From Oscillospiraceae bacterium (GTDB taxonomy: Bacteria; Bacillota; Clostridia; Oscillospirales; Ruminococcaceae), in assembly GCA_022800935.1 (NCBI GenBank), contig JAAWRH010000001.1:1-64000 (forward strand): a stretch of 64,000 bases of DNA, in the 5' to 3' direction. The notes below the pieces were generated by a model. It saw only the letters and a list, made by a program, of their open reading frames with translations. It was not told the DNA's origin and did not search any database. The position numbers and the translations under genes were made by a program. This document shows positions 1-7,830 of the stretch, one piece after another (positions within the stretch are counted from its first letter, which is position 1; each line of letters begins with the position of its first letter).

Positions 1-162
1 AATCTGGCCACGGCGGAAGATGTGGGCAGAAAGGAAGGAAGAAAAGAAGGCAGAAAAGAAGGCATGAGAGATGTAGCCAGAAACCTACTGTCGATGGGGC
101 TGTCCATAAGTCAGATTACGTTAATAACAGGTTTAACCGAGAAAGAAATTAACAGCTTATAA
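1..162 (+). CDS. C-terminal end of an Rpn/PD-(D/E)XK nuclease family protein (partial)
   Basis: The window opens inside this reading frame; only the last 53 residues are visible. A Lys/Gly/Glu repeat (KEGRKEGRKEG) is followed by a short helix-turn-helix-like tail (LLSMGLSISQITLITGLT). This layout, a charged repeat linker followed by a 'xxG.S.EQIA..TGLS' tail, is typical of the C-terminus of Rpn-type recombination-promoting nucleases; the full gene at 7831-8667 ends in a similar way. The catalytic part lies outside the window, so the family call is inference from the tail. A strong hairpin follows. Confidence 0.6.
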   Translation, partial: NLATAEDVGRKEGRKEGRKEGMRDVARNLLSMGLSISQITLITGLTEKEINSL

Positions 163-178
163 TCTTCTCAGCATAAAA

Positions 179-229
179 AGAGCTGTCTCAAATCGGAAAT
201 TGGTTTCGATTCGAGACAGCTCTCTTATT
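179..229. terminator. Bidirectional rho-independent terminator
   Basis: A 17-bp stem (AGAGCTGTCTCAAATCG against CGATTCGAGACAGCTCT, one mismatch) with an 11-nt loop sits between two convergent genes, so it can stop both. Confidence 0.8.
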
Positions 230-287
230 CAAGTTTATCCAAAAGCAAATATATTTAAATATCCTTCAGCAATTCTTTGTAATATTT

Positions 288-1571
288 TCAGCCTTGCTTT
301 CCCTTCGCCATCTCCCCTATCATTTCCTCCATCTCCCCCTGCACCTGCGGCCAATCCAACGGCTTCCACAAGTTTTCGGTGGGAATGACGCAAACCTCAC
401 CATACCCCTCCCGGCCCTGGGCGGCGGCAGAATAGACCAGATATTGGTAGCCAGGGGAAAGCTGGGGATAATCACATTCACCTTCCCCGCTATAGGACAG
501 ATATGTCCCGTTGTCCCTGAAATAGAAAAGCTTTTGCCTCCCCGTCTCTGCCCCATGCCCTTCAAAGATAGCACAATCCAGATAAGACGATCCCATAAGC
601 CTCAGAGAGCATTGAATATCATTCTCCGGATTATAAACACCCTTTTTGTCGTTCAGAGGATTGTAAAAGGCTTCAACCTTCAATTCTGGGGGAATCCCAT
701 ACCGGATTTCACTGGAGGCTTTGAAATTGTCATACTCATGGTTGAGAAGGATCACCGGCTGCTCCCCCATCCACATTCCCTCTGCCGCACCAAAACCCGG
801 TACTGTGCTGTTTTCATACTGATGGGTGATTTCGGTAAGGGTGTCTGTCTTTGTGTCGTAAACATAGATGTATTTGGCGTTCAGCTCATAGTGAATCATA
901 TAAAACAGCAGCTTATCCCCCGATGGGGAAACCTGAAGGCTGGAGTAAAAATCCTTGTCTCCAAGGTCGGGGAGTTCCTTGAGCAGCTCCGGCTGTCCAC
1001 CGGCGGCTTTGCGGTACAGAGCGGCCTTTCCCGCAGCGGAATCCTCCTGCTGGAAATAGTACAGCGTCCCGGTGGGCATATGAACCGCAAAATCGTTATA
1101 CTCCTCATAGCTTTCCTGGGAAACAGGTTTGAAACTTTTGTCCATCTTCCAAACATAGCTGTCGCCCAAATGCAGATAGACGCAGTCCTCGCCATAGGCG
1201 ACGCCGCTTATATTATACGGATAGCGGAACGCCTCGGTCTGGGTCAGCGTCCGGGTTTCAATGTCCGCTATGATGCCGAAATCGGTGTTGTCGCCCGGCT
1301 TCAGATACAGATGGGTGGCATCCACCCACACAGGCTGAGCGGAAAACATCCCGGCAGGATAGGTAATCGCCAATGAACCGGGCATTTCCGGGCTTTCGGC
1401 AAAGGAAATATCCCCAAAGGTGTCCTGCGGAGCTGATGCCTCCGCAACGGAGGAGGATCCCGGCTGAATACTGGTAAACGCCGGTTCGGACCCGGCGGAT
1501 ACATTCTGGCACCCGGCGAACACCAGCAGCGCGGAAGCCGCGGCCAGGATGGATATGGTTTTTTGTCTCAT
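288..1571 (-). CDS. Lipoprotein with probable beta-propeller fold
   Basis: About 427 residues. The start is set at MRQKTISI, which has an AGGTG ribosome-binding site, rather than an upstream in-frame start. A signal peptide ends in the lipobox FAGC, so the protein should be lipid-anchored outside the membrane. The body repeats strands of the type 'VSPSGDKLLFYMIHYELN' and 'YDTKTDTLTEITHQ', the pattern of TolB/DPP-IV-like beta-propellers, and near the end 'QLSPGYQYLVYS'. No catalytic residues were recognised. It is the last gene of a lipoprotein operon on the minus strand; the substrate or partner is unknown. Confidence 0.75.
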   Translation of the reverse strand: MRQKTISILAAASALLVFAGCQNVSAGSEPAFTSIQPGSSSVAEASAPQDTFGDISFAESPEMPGSLAITYPAGMFSAQPVWVDATHLYLKPGDNTDFGIIADIETRTLTQTEAFRYPYNISGVAYGEDCVYLHLGDSYVWKMDKSFKPVSQESYEEYNDFAVHMPTGTLYYFQQEDSAAGKAALYRKAAGGQPELLKELPDLGDKDFYSSLQVSPSGDKLLFYMIHYELNAKYIYVYDTKTDTLTEITHQYENSTVPGFGAAEGMWMGEQPVILLNHEYDNFKASSEIRYGIPPELKVEAFYNPLNDKKGVYNPENDIQCSLRLMGSSYLDCAIFEGHGAETGRQKLFYFRDNGTYLSYSGEGECDYPQLSPGYQYLVYSAAAQGREGYGEVCVIPTENLWKPLDWPQVQGEMEEMIGEMAKGKQG

Positions 1572-1605
1572 TTTGCAGCACCTCTTTTTTACTAATACAA
1601 AAGGT

Positions 1606-2319
1606 TTATTCCCCATTGACCTGCTGAATAAATTCAGGAGCCGTCAGCTCGGCAAGGGCTTCTTCATACAACTCAATGGGGATAAACGCCCAGAAATAAC
1701 AGTTGTCCTGAACCCAATACAGTGCTTTTTCGTAAACCCTCCCCTCATCCTCCACATCATAGCAGTAAACCCCAGGGTGATCGGGCAATTCCTCCAGGGG
1801 ATTTTTATGGGAGGCAAGAAACTGATTTAATCTTTCCTCCCCATTTTGGGCATAGTCCCAGGCAACGGAAATACGCTCAGAACGCTTAGGTATCTTTTCA
1901 TATGAACTGGGCGGAACAGATGAGGACGACAAAACAGCCGCCACAGACCGCGGCCTGGAGCTTTCGGAAATTTCCTTGGAATCTTCCTCGGAATATTTTG
2001 GGGTATCCTCCTCTGCTTTCTCCGGGTAAAAATCAAACCAGACATTGGACCAGGACACCCGAATAAACTTTCTTTTCAGCCCGGCTATGGAATCCTTCAA
2101 CTGAAACAGCTTGGGTTCGGGAGAATCAGGCTCATCTTCCAGCGTCTGAAAATATTCCAATAGTTCCTCTGGGGTATCAAAAACTGCTTCCGTTAGGACG
2201 CAGGTGTTAGAGGACAGCGGCAACGGATTTGCAACATATTTACATCCCGTCATCGAACACATACCGATTGCCCCAGCCAGCACACAACAAACAACGGTGA
2301 ACCATTTTTTCATAGGCAA
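1606..2319 (-). CDS. Lipoprotein of unknown function
   Basis: 237 residues. The N-terminus MPMKKWFTVVCC leads to a hydrophobic stretch and lipobox MTGC, so it is an exported lipoprotein. Just after the lipid cysteine is KYVANPLPLSSNT, which resembles the TYVADPQPVSTTT of the broken gene at 3328-3799, so the two are probably paralogues. A long acidic, low-complexity middle section (Glu/Asp/Ser) is followed by a compact C-terminal domain containing YVWVQDNCYFWAF-type aromatic residues. No known domain was recognised. It lies 9 bp downstream of the Ig-like lipoprotein gene and 34 bp upstream of the next. Confidence 0.7.
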   Translation of the reverse strand: MPMKKWFTVVCCVLAGAIGMCSMTGCKYVANPLPLSSNTCVLTEAVFDTPEELLEYFQTLEDEPDSPEPKLFQLKDSIAGLKRKFIRVSWSNVWFDFYPEKAEEDTPKYSEEDSKEISESSRPRSVAAVLSSSSVPPSSYEKIPKRSERISVAWDYAQNGEERLNQFLASHKNPLEELPDHPGVYCYDVEDEGRVYEKALYWVQDNCYFWAFIPIELYEEALAELTAPEFIQQVNGE

Positions 2320-2328
2320 TTCCTCCTA

Positions 2329-3213
2329 TCACCCCTTCACCACTTCAAACTCATAAAAATACCAATCTCCAGCCAAATTCTTCTCCAGCCGATATTTCCC
2401 CGGAGTAAGCCTTTTCCCCACCATGCCGGATAAGGTCAGATTGAATTCCTGGTTCATGGTACTCCCAGGCCCTATCCCTACCGAATACATGTTGGCATAA
2501 TGGTACATTTCCTTATACTTTTTGGATTTGGGCAGCCGCTCCCAAGTTCCGTTTTTATACCTGGCAATATGAATATCCACGGTGAATTGCAGTCTTTCCT
2601 CCGTATTGTTTACAACTGTATAATAAAACATGTCCTTGTCCTTTGTAGTATACTGCGGCTTGCTGGCCTGAATGGAGATATCGGTATCAACCGGGATGTA
2701 TTCGTCTACCACTTCAAAATCTAAGGGGATGATATACTCCGCATTGATGGGGATTTCCAGCCGGTATTTACCGGGACGGGCATAATCATCATCTCTGATA
2801 TCCCACAAAAGAGCGCCGGCTCTTGTCGTCTTTCCCGGCTCAATCGGTATATGCCAATCGGTGTCGCTTCTGGCTCTTGTCATCCCATCGCCGTCATCGT
2901 CCACTAAAAGATATTCCCCATCTACTTCTTCGTATATGTTATACTCCTCATACCAGGCAAAGGGATATAAGCTGTTGTTTGTAATGCTCAAGCTAAGGGT
3001 TTCATAGGCAATATTGACCTTTTCCCTTTTCAGGGTGATGGAAATATCCTCTTTCGCTATTTTGTCATTCTCATCTATAAAGGGCTCCTCGGAGCTGGAC
3101 GGCAGACCGGCAGGCTGATCAGGCCCGCGGGAGGGGGAACTCCCTCCCCCGGAAGAACACCCGGTTAATGCAAGCACAACGACAATCAAAAACGCCACTG
3201 CATTTTTCAGCAT
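2329..3213 (-). CDS. Lipoprotein with bacterial Ig-like domains
   Basis: 294 residues from MLKNAVAF, chosen because AGGAAGG lies just upstream and a lipobox (LTGC) follows the hydrophobic stretch; an earlier in-frame ATG has no such site. After a Gly/Ser/Pro linker come two beta-sandwich-like segments. Each contains the pattern 'SxTNNSxxPFxWYEEYNIY' or 'VVNNTEERLQFTVDIHIAR' followed by a 'PGKYRLE' strand, as in immunoglobulin-like domains often annotated in Clostridia lipoproteins (Big_14 type; from memory). Probably a surface-anchored binding or scaffold protein; the ligand is unknown. Confidence 0.75.
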   Translation of the reverse strand: MLKNAVAFLIVVVLALTGCSSGGGSSPSRGPDQPAGLPSSSEEPFIDENDKIAKEDISITLKREKVNIAYETLSLSITNNSLYPFAWYEEYNIYEEVDGEYLLVDDDGDGMTRARSDTDWHIPIEPGKTTRAGALLWDIRDDDYARPGKYRLEIPINAEYIIPLDFEVVDEYIPVDTDISIQASKPQYTTKDKDMFYYTVVNNTEERLQFTVDIHIARYKNGTWERLPKSKKYKEMYHYANMYSVGIGPGSTMNQEFNLTLSGMVGKRLTPGKYRLEKNLAGDWYFYEFEVVKG

Positions 3214-3327
3214 GTTGTTCCTTCCTCTCCCCCTTGCAAGTGGTTTTTCTTTATAAGTCATGATACCGCAAATCAACTTTATTGTCAATCTTTTATTTTG
3301 CTTTTTTCGACTCAAATCATCCCAAAC

Positions 3328-3799
3328 CTACTCTTCCAGACTTTCCTTTATCTGCAACGCTTCCCGCACAATGTATTTCAGCCGCGTCTCATACCTGGCA
3401 ATCTCCTCATCGGAAAAGCCATATTCGTTCAGCTTATCCGGCAGCTCCTCCAAAAGGCTTTCCACCTTGTCCTATCCATCGCCGCCGGAAAGCTTTTAAT
3501 TCAGTATAGAATCTTTCATCGTCCTCGCTCTTGGTGGGCGGTAATTCCAGTAACGGTTTTTTGTCTGCTTTGTTCCAGTAAGGAATGCCGTCAACAATAT
3601 AAACGCCGCTATCCAGTTCAATAACGGCTGCGCTGCTGGTTTGGCTTTCTGAAACAGTGCTTGAAGAAGCTGAAGTACAGACAGTAGTGGTGGACACAGG
3701 CTGCGGGTCGGCAACGTAAGTACAGCCTGAGAGCTGGGTCATACAGGCCAATATGGCGGCTGCATAGTGGGGAAAATTTTTATACATTTCAGGTATCAC
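3328..3799 (-). pseudogene. Frameshifted lipoprotein gene, paralogue of the 1606-2319 gene
   Basis: The frame opens at a GTG, has a signal peptide and lipobox LSGC, then TYVADPQPVSTTT, and runs into GIPYWNKADKKPL. Around 3470-3485 the reading frame is lost: the continuing frame ends after a Gly/Arg-rich tail, whereas another frame carries a sensible acidic helix (DKVESLLEELPDKLNEYGF... ending ESLEE). A TAG precedes that second frame, so a simple one-base slip does not join them cleanly; a small duplication near GATGGATAGGAC is plausible. It could be decay or an assembly error. Confidence 0.6.
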
Positions 3800-3880
3800 C
3801 GGCCTTTGTCTAAAATTTTTTTGAAAAAAACTTTATCTTTCATAAATTTCCTTCTTCCGTATATATTATATTCTGCAACG

Positions 3881-3909
3881 AGTATAACAGAGTATTTTAC
3901 TACTGTCAA
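3881..3909 (-). promoter_or_regulatory. Sigma-A promoter of the lipoprotein operon
   Basis: On the minus strand TTGACA and TATACT are separated by exactly 17 bp, a near-consensus vegetative promoter reading into the lipoprotein genes at 3799 and beyond. Confidence 0.8.
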
Positions 3910-3918
3910 TGCAATATA

Positions 3919-3955
3919 AGAAGTTCCTCCCTGCTTTCACAGGGGGGGAACTTCT
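3919..3955. terminator. Hairpin terminator
   Basis: AGAAGTTCC...GGAACTTCT with a CCCT/AGGG inner stem. It lies between the small gene at 4014-4211 and the promoter at 3881-3909. Confidence 0.7.
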
Positions 3956-4013
3956 AAAATAGCTAAAAGAAGTCTGAAATGTGCGCGATGTATATGTCTG
4001 GCTATAGATATAA

Positions 4014-4211
4014 TTATTGCAAACTATCTATTAACGTATCATTATCATACGCAATTATTTGATATATCCCGTCAAACATACTGGAATATCGTGCCAGCGT
4101 TGTTTTGTTCACAGATTCCTGTGGGTCGTAGGGGTCTTCCATTTCTGCAAAGTGTTGCAGCAGGACAGAGCAAGTAAGAACAATCAGAAGTCTCATAACC
4201 CTCCTGAACAT
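4014..4211 (-). CDS. Small exported or membrane-anchored protein
   Basis: 65 residues. A basic N-terminus (MFRRVMR) and one hydrophobic stretch (LLIVLTCSVLL) are followed by a short acidic tail. It begins 20 bp after the stop of the lipoprotein gene at 4232, consistent with one transcript. The ribosome-binding site is weak. The segment could be a signal anchor; a lipobox is absent. Function unknown; it may also be a chance frame. Confidence 0.4.
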   Translation of the reverse strand: MFRRVMRLLIVLTCSVLLQHFAEMEDPYDPQESVNKTTLARYSSMFDGIYQIIAYDNDTLIDSLQ

Positions 4212-4231
4212 TTTTCTCTCACTCTGTCACT

Positions 4232-5116
4232 TCACCCGATCTCCCGTATCTCCACCTTTTTCACCGCATACCCCTTCTCCGACTTTTCACAGACAAATGT
4301 CTTTTCACAGATGGGACCCGCGTAGTCAATGAGGGTGAATTCCAGCCTGTCCCCCTCCCGGAGGATCATCCGGACCAACGGGGCGGGCAGGACCCCGCCC
4401 AGCTCCGTAGCGGCGGCCGATATACCGCCCCACTGGCTGTCATACCACAGAAAAACCTTTCCCAGCTCATCCTCCAGGGTGTCAGGGGTGGGCAGCTGCT
4501 CCAGGGCGTTGTCTGGCAGGCCGGGATAACAGCTCTGGGCCAGCTTTAAGAATTCCCGACCGTCGTATTGGCGAATATCGCCAGCTGTTTCCGCCGGAAC
4601 CAGCCAGTTTGGATTCTGCTCCAGCAGGACGGCGGTGAGGTTCAGGTATATCCTGATCTGCTGGCCGGTCAACTCCTCCTCCGGCAAAAAGCTCGCGTTC
4701 TGTCCCAGCTGGTGGTACAGGTACTGATGGACGCCGTAAATCGGCAAAAGCAGCCCAGTCTCCTCTTTGGTCATGGGGCGGAAGGCGGCGTTTTCCCAGG
4801 AGGGGGTATCCACAGCCGCCAGGGAGACGGCATCCTGTCCGGCGGACACGACCTGCACCGGTTCGGCAGACATCATCATGGCCCCTAGGTCCTCCAGGGT
4901 CTGGCTCCCGTCCAGGGTGAAGGACTCAATGGAGCTGTCCCTTAAGTACATCAGCTTTGCCCAAGCGGGATTTTCGGCCTGCTCACACTCCACGATCAGG
5001 GCAGCCTCTCCAGCTCCCCAAGTTCCAGAGGTCTGGTTTTCAGAGGCGCCGCCGAACTGGCAGCCCCCTAGCAGCATAAGGCAGGACAGGGTAACGGACA
5101 ATATTTTTCTGTTCAT
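4232..5116 (-). CDS. Lipoprotein of unknown function
   Basis: 294 residues from MNRKILSVTL, chosen because GAAGGAG lies 7 bases upstream; the longer frame adds 28 residues without a ribosome-binding site. The lipobox is LLGGC. The mature part contains DTPSWENAAFRP and a helical section rich in Leu/Gln around the middle, then a C-terminal beta-rich segment (FTLIDYAGPICEKTFVCEK). I do not recognise the family. A terminator 85 bp upstream separates it from the CHAP gene, so it probably has its own promoter. Confidence 0.7.
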   Translation of the reverse strand: MNRKILSVTLSCLMLLGGCQFGGASENQTSGTWGAGEAALIVECEQAENPAWAKLMYLRDSSIESFTLDGSQTLEDLGAMMMSAEPVQVVSAGQDAVSLAAVDTPSWENAAFRPMTKEETGLLLPIYGVHQYLYHQLGQNASFLPEEELTGQQIRIYLNLTAVLLEQNPNWLVPAETAGDIRQYDGREFLKLAQSCYPGLPDNALEQLPTPDTLEDELGKVFLWYDSQWGGISAAATELGGVLPAPLVRMILREGDRLEFTLIDYAGPICEKTFVCEKSEKGYAVKKVEIREIG

Positions 5117-5201
5117 CTGTTTCTCCTTCAACTTTATATCTTTATATATTATTTTACTGTGTACTAACTGTATTATCAATATCTTTTTCAAAAAACACAA
5201 A

Positions 5202-5235
5202 GCATTGTGACAGTTTTGTTAAACTGCCACAATGC
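5202..5235 (-). terminator. Rho-independent terminator of the CHAP gene
   Basis: GCATTGTG-ACAGTTT against AAACTG-CCACAATGC with a TGTT loop, followed on the minus strand by a TTTTTT run. Confidence 0.8.
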
Positions 5236-5264
5236 CCTATATTAGTGATTTTTTAAGCTATTCG

Positions 5265-5633
5265 TCAATCTATCTCGTGGTTTTCATCTAGATCAACATA
5301 GATACATCCTTTAAAAGTCATGTTAGAACCATGGCTTTTAATGTAAGCGCTCATGCTATCGGCTGAATATTCTTCACCGTCCACATGAATTGAGCAGTTT
5401 GCTTCACTAAAGGTAAAGCTGTTTCCATCGACGCTCTCAATGAACATAACGTGCCCTAACCCCGTCGGTCCTCCTGTAAAACAAGCCACCGACTTCTCCT
5501 TTATTCGGCCAATTTTTCTGAACGGGTCAGGGAGGGACTTATTATACCAATCCTTCGCATTCCCCATTCCAGATGGAAAAGAGGCTCCGTTTACCTCCAA
5601 CATACGCTCACGGCAGTATTCAGTGCATTGCAT
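5265..5633 (-). CDS. Stand-alone CHAP-domain amidase/endopeptidase-like protein
   Basis: 122 residues. It begins almost at the catalytic cysteine motif (MQCTEYC, compare QCTWY in CHAP peptidoglycan hydrolases) and carries the histidine strand GLGHVMFIESV and SFTFSEANCS, where the third catalytic position is expected. The family cleaves peptidoglycan amide bonds. There is no signal peptide, and an in-frame TGA lies directly before the start, so this is either a complete cytoplasmic or holin-released lysin or the 3' end of a longer lost gene. AAAGGA precedes the ATG. Confidence 0.7.
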   Translation of the reverse strand: MQCTEYCRERMLEVNGASFPSGMGNAKDWYNKSLPDPFRKIGRIKEKSVACFTGGPTGLGHVMFIESVDGNSFTFSEANCSIHVDGEEYSADSMSAYIKSHGSNMTFKGCIYVDLDENHEID

Positions 5634-5889
5634 AGAACATCATCCTTTCAATAAATTAGTGTTGAAGCTTTGACATGTCATTGCCTTCACTACCAATATC
5701 GCAACTTCACACCAAAAAACTACAAAAAACCCGACAAAATACTGCACAATAAAATTCAAGGATATTTGTGTAAATTTTTTGTAGTATTTTCTGCTATTTT
5801 CTCGATTATACTATAAAGAGGGTTATTTTGCAATAAGGCAGCAGATAATTAATGACCTGTTGTACCCCCCCCCAGGAGGAAATTACCAG

Positions 5890-6459
5890 ATGTCATATCA
5901 AACACCCCAAAAAGAAAGAAGCGAAGCCAATGATCTGACCAATCTATTTCAGGACTATAGTTCTGACCTGCTCACCTATGCCCGTTACAGACTTGGGGGA
6001 CTGCATAACGACATGGCAGAGGACATCGTCCAGGAAGCCTTTCTTTCGCTCTGGAAGAACATGGGTATTTTGGAGAAGGTGCCGCCGGAAGATAGAAAAC
6101 GTTTTTTGTTATCTATTGTAAAATGCCGGGTTGTGGATTTTTTCCGAAAGGAACCTTCCGCGGATAAGGTATCCATAGACGATGACGAGTCCTATTTCCA
6201 GCTCCAGGATTTCTCCCCTTCTATTGAAGTTCAGATGGAAACAAAAGAGCTTTCGGAGGCAATACACGCCGCCATCCAGAAACTGGGCGACACCTACCGC
6301 CCGGTCATGGAAATGAAGTACATATTCCATCTGAAGGAATCCGATATCGCAAAGCTCCTCAATTTACCCGAAAAAACTGTCAGCGTCCGGATATACCGGG
6401 GAAGGCAGCAGCTCCAGGAGCTGCTGCGGGAGCGTATGCTGGAAATACATGGCGGCTGA
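5890..6459 (+). CDS. ECF-type RNA polymerase sigma factor
   Basis: 189 residues. The start at MSYQTPQ follows AGGAGG by 10 bases; an upstream in-frame ATG lies before a run of nine C residues and is unlikely. Region 2 is visible as DLLTYARYRL...AEDIVQEAFLSLWKN, and region 4 as the helix-turn-helix KESDIAKLLNLPEKTVSVRIYRGRQQL. Region 1.1 is absent, as in ECF factors. The next gene is a membrane protein with a DUF4367-like end, the usual anti-sigma arrangement, and the third is a secreted protein, so the three probably form a sigma/anti-sigma/target operon. Confidence 0.9.
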   Translation: MSYQTPQKERSEANDLTNLFQDYSSDLLTYARYRLGGLHNDMAEDIVQEAFLSLWKNMGILEKVPPEDRKRFLLSIVKCRVVDFFRKEPSADKVSIDDDESYFQLQDFSPSIEVQMETKELSEAIHAAIQKLGDTYRPVMEMKYIFHLKESDIAKLLNLPEKTVSVRIYRGRQQLQELLRERMLEIHGG

Positions 6460-6480
6460 CGCCGGAAAGGAATCACTTTT

Positions 6481-7164
6481 ATGTCTGGTAATTTCGATGA
6501 TCTGCTGTCCGCTGCCTTTTCAGAAGCCTTTGACGAGGAAATCAAGGCAGTGGAACAAATGAAAAAAGTCAAGCCCTCCAAACAATTGAAAGGAGTTGTT
6601 TTAGGCCTATGTAAAAAAGAAAAACCCCGCGCTGTCTGGCATTTCCAAAGCGCTTTGAAGCGCTGCGCTGTATTTGTGCTGGTGTTCTTTTCCACCGCTT
6701 CCCTTTTGATGCTGACCGCGCCGGAGGTGCGGGCGGCGGTGCAGCAGGTGATTTTGAAGTGGACCGATAGGGCGCTGTTATTCAGCTTTGAGGGGAAGTC
6801 CACTTCTGATGCGGTTTCTGTAGATGTTTCGTTTATTCCGGATGGGTATACATTGACAGACACCTTTGATGCGTTGCCTGATATGTTTACTTATACATGG
6901 AATAATGATGAGGGACGGGAGATATATCTTTCATGTGCTCAAATATCTCCAGAATTGAATCAAGGAATTGATAATGAACATGGCACTCTTACAGATATTG
7001 CTTTTTCAGCTCAAGATGTTGTATATATCAAATCAAATACACCGGGTTGGCCAAGTTTTCTGACTTGGACACAAGATGGATATTCAATGCTATTAGATTG
7101 CCCAGCAAATTTTTCTGAGGAAATGATTATAAAAATTGCAGAAGGAATAGAATTAAATTATTAA
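6481..7164 (+). CDS. Membrane anti-sigma-like protein, DUF4367 type
   Basis: 227 residues. A cytoplasmic N-terminal part (about 1-58) is followed by one membrane segment (CAVFVLVFFSTASLLMLTA, about 61-80) and PEVRAAVQQVILKW, a motif common just outside the membrane in DUF4367 anti-sigma factors. The extracellular part begins SFIPDGYTLTDTF, the typical DUF4367 opening. It starts 21 bp after the sigma gene. The bases from roughly 6835 onward are clearly richer in A/T than the first half of the gene, which suggests that the extracellular domain was exchanged. Confidence 0.85.
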   Translation: MSGNFDDLLSAAFSEAFDEEIKAVEQMKKVKPSKQLKGVVLGLCKKEKPRAVWHFQSALKRCAVFVLVFFSTASLLMLTAPEVRAAVQQVILKWTDRALLFSFEGKSTSDAVSVDVSFIPDGYTLTDTFDALPDMFTYTWNNDEGREIYLSCAQISPELNQGIDNEHGTLTDIAFSAQDVVYIKSNTPGWPSFLTWTQDGYSMLLDCPANFSEEMIIKIAEGIELNY

Positions 7165-7176
7165 GGGGTTTTTTAT

Positions 7177-7578
7177 ATGAAACAAAAATGGATGAAAATG
7201 ATCGTAGCTGGTTCTCTGGCGGCAATGACAATATTTGGAACAACAGGGACGGTTTTTGCTAAAGTTCCTGAACCGCTTTCTGTAGTTCAACCACGTTACA
7301 ATGATATTCGTTCGCGAACCATTAAAGCGACATTTTCCACAAGTTCATCTGTAAAATGTACTTTAACTATTAAAGCTATTTCTACTTCCACGGAAATTAG
7401 CGGTACCCTCACCCTCTCCGGTTCCGACGGCTCCGAATACAACTGGAATGTCAGTGGAACAGGCTCTGCCTCCTTTAACAGAACGATAAGCGGATGCACC
7501 GCCGATGAGTACACCCTGACCTTCACCGGATACTGCGGCTCCGAATATATTGACATTGAAAGCGTTGCCACCCGTTAA
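7177..7578 (+). CDS. Small secreted protein in a sigma-factor operon
   Basis: 133 residues. A clear signal peptide (MKQKWMKMIVAGSLAAMTIF, cleavage near VFA) is followed by about 100 residues rich in Thr and Ser with alternating beta-strand pattern (TFSTSSSVKCTLTIKA, SGTLTLSGSDGSEYNW) and two to three cysteines, so a small beta-sandwich is likely. AAGGGG gives a good start. It lies 12 bp after the anti-sigma gene and is the likely product or ligand of that circuit. Its first half is AT-rich like the end of the previous gene, and its second half is GC-rich. No family recognised. Confidence 0.75.
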   Translation: MKQKWMKMIVAGSLAAMTIFGTTGTVFAKVPEPLSVVQPRYNDIRSRTIKATFSTSSSVKCTLTIKAISTSTEISGTLTLSGSDGSEYNWNVSGTGSASFNRTISGCTADEYTLTFTGYCGSEYIDIESVATR

Positions 7579-7604
7579 TTCCAACTTCCATATTTTTCCT
7601 AACC

Positions 7605-7650
7605 GCCGCCGGTAAAACACCCCACATGTTTTACCGGCGGCCTTCTTATT
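7605..7650 (+). terminator. Rho-independent terminator of the sigma operon
   Basis: Perfect 14-bp stem GCCGCCGGTAAAAC / GTTTTACCGGCGGC, 9-nt loop, then CTTCTTATT. Confidence 0.9.
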
Positions 7651-7654
7651 CCGC

Positions 7655-7811
7655 TTACAAAATCTCAAACTCCCCCACAACCGGGAAATGGTCCGACGGG
7701 TACACCCCAGAGCGCTGAAAACCGTCAACCCTTAACCCTTATCTCCCACGGGTGGGCTGCATTGGGCTTGTCTACAAGGATATTCCAGGTCACAAGTTTA
7801 AGCATTGGCAT
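7655..7811 (-). pseudogene. Internally deleted endonuclease/exonuclease/phosphatase (EEP) gene
   Basis: The minus strand starts with an AAGGAG site and MPMLKLVTWNILVDKPNAAH, the N-terminal strand of EEP-family metal-dependent nucleases and phosphatases (the TWN motif). After only 26 codons a stop occurs. Immediately after, in another frame, is GVYPSDHFPVVGEFEIL and a stop, which is the C-terminal SDHxP motif that holds the catalytic histidine. The roughly 200 central residues of the family are missing. The junction carries a perfect tandem 7-bp repeat, AACCCTTAACCCTT at 7727-7740, as expected for a deletion between short direct repeats. Non-functional. Confidence 0.8.
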
Positions 7812-7830
7812 TGCGGCTCCTTCTAAAAAA

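Noticed and set aside
294-1376. Long open frame on the plus strand opposite the first lipoprotein gene
   Set aside because: It mirrors the minus-strand gene codon by codon and has no ribosome-binding site or domain pattern.
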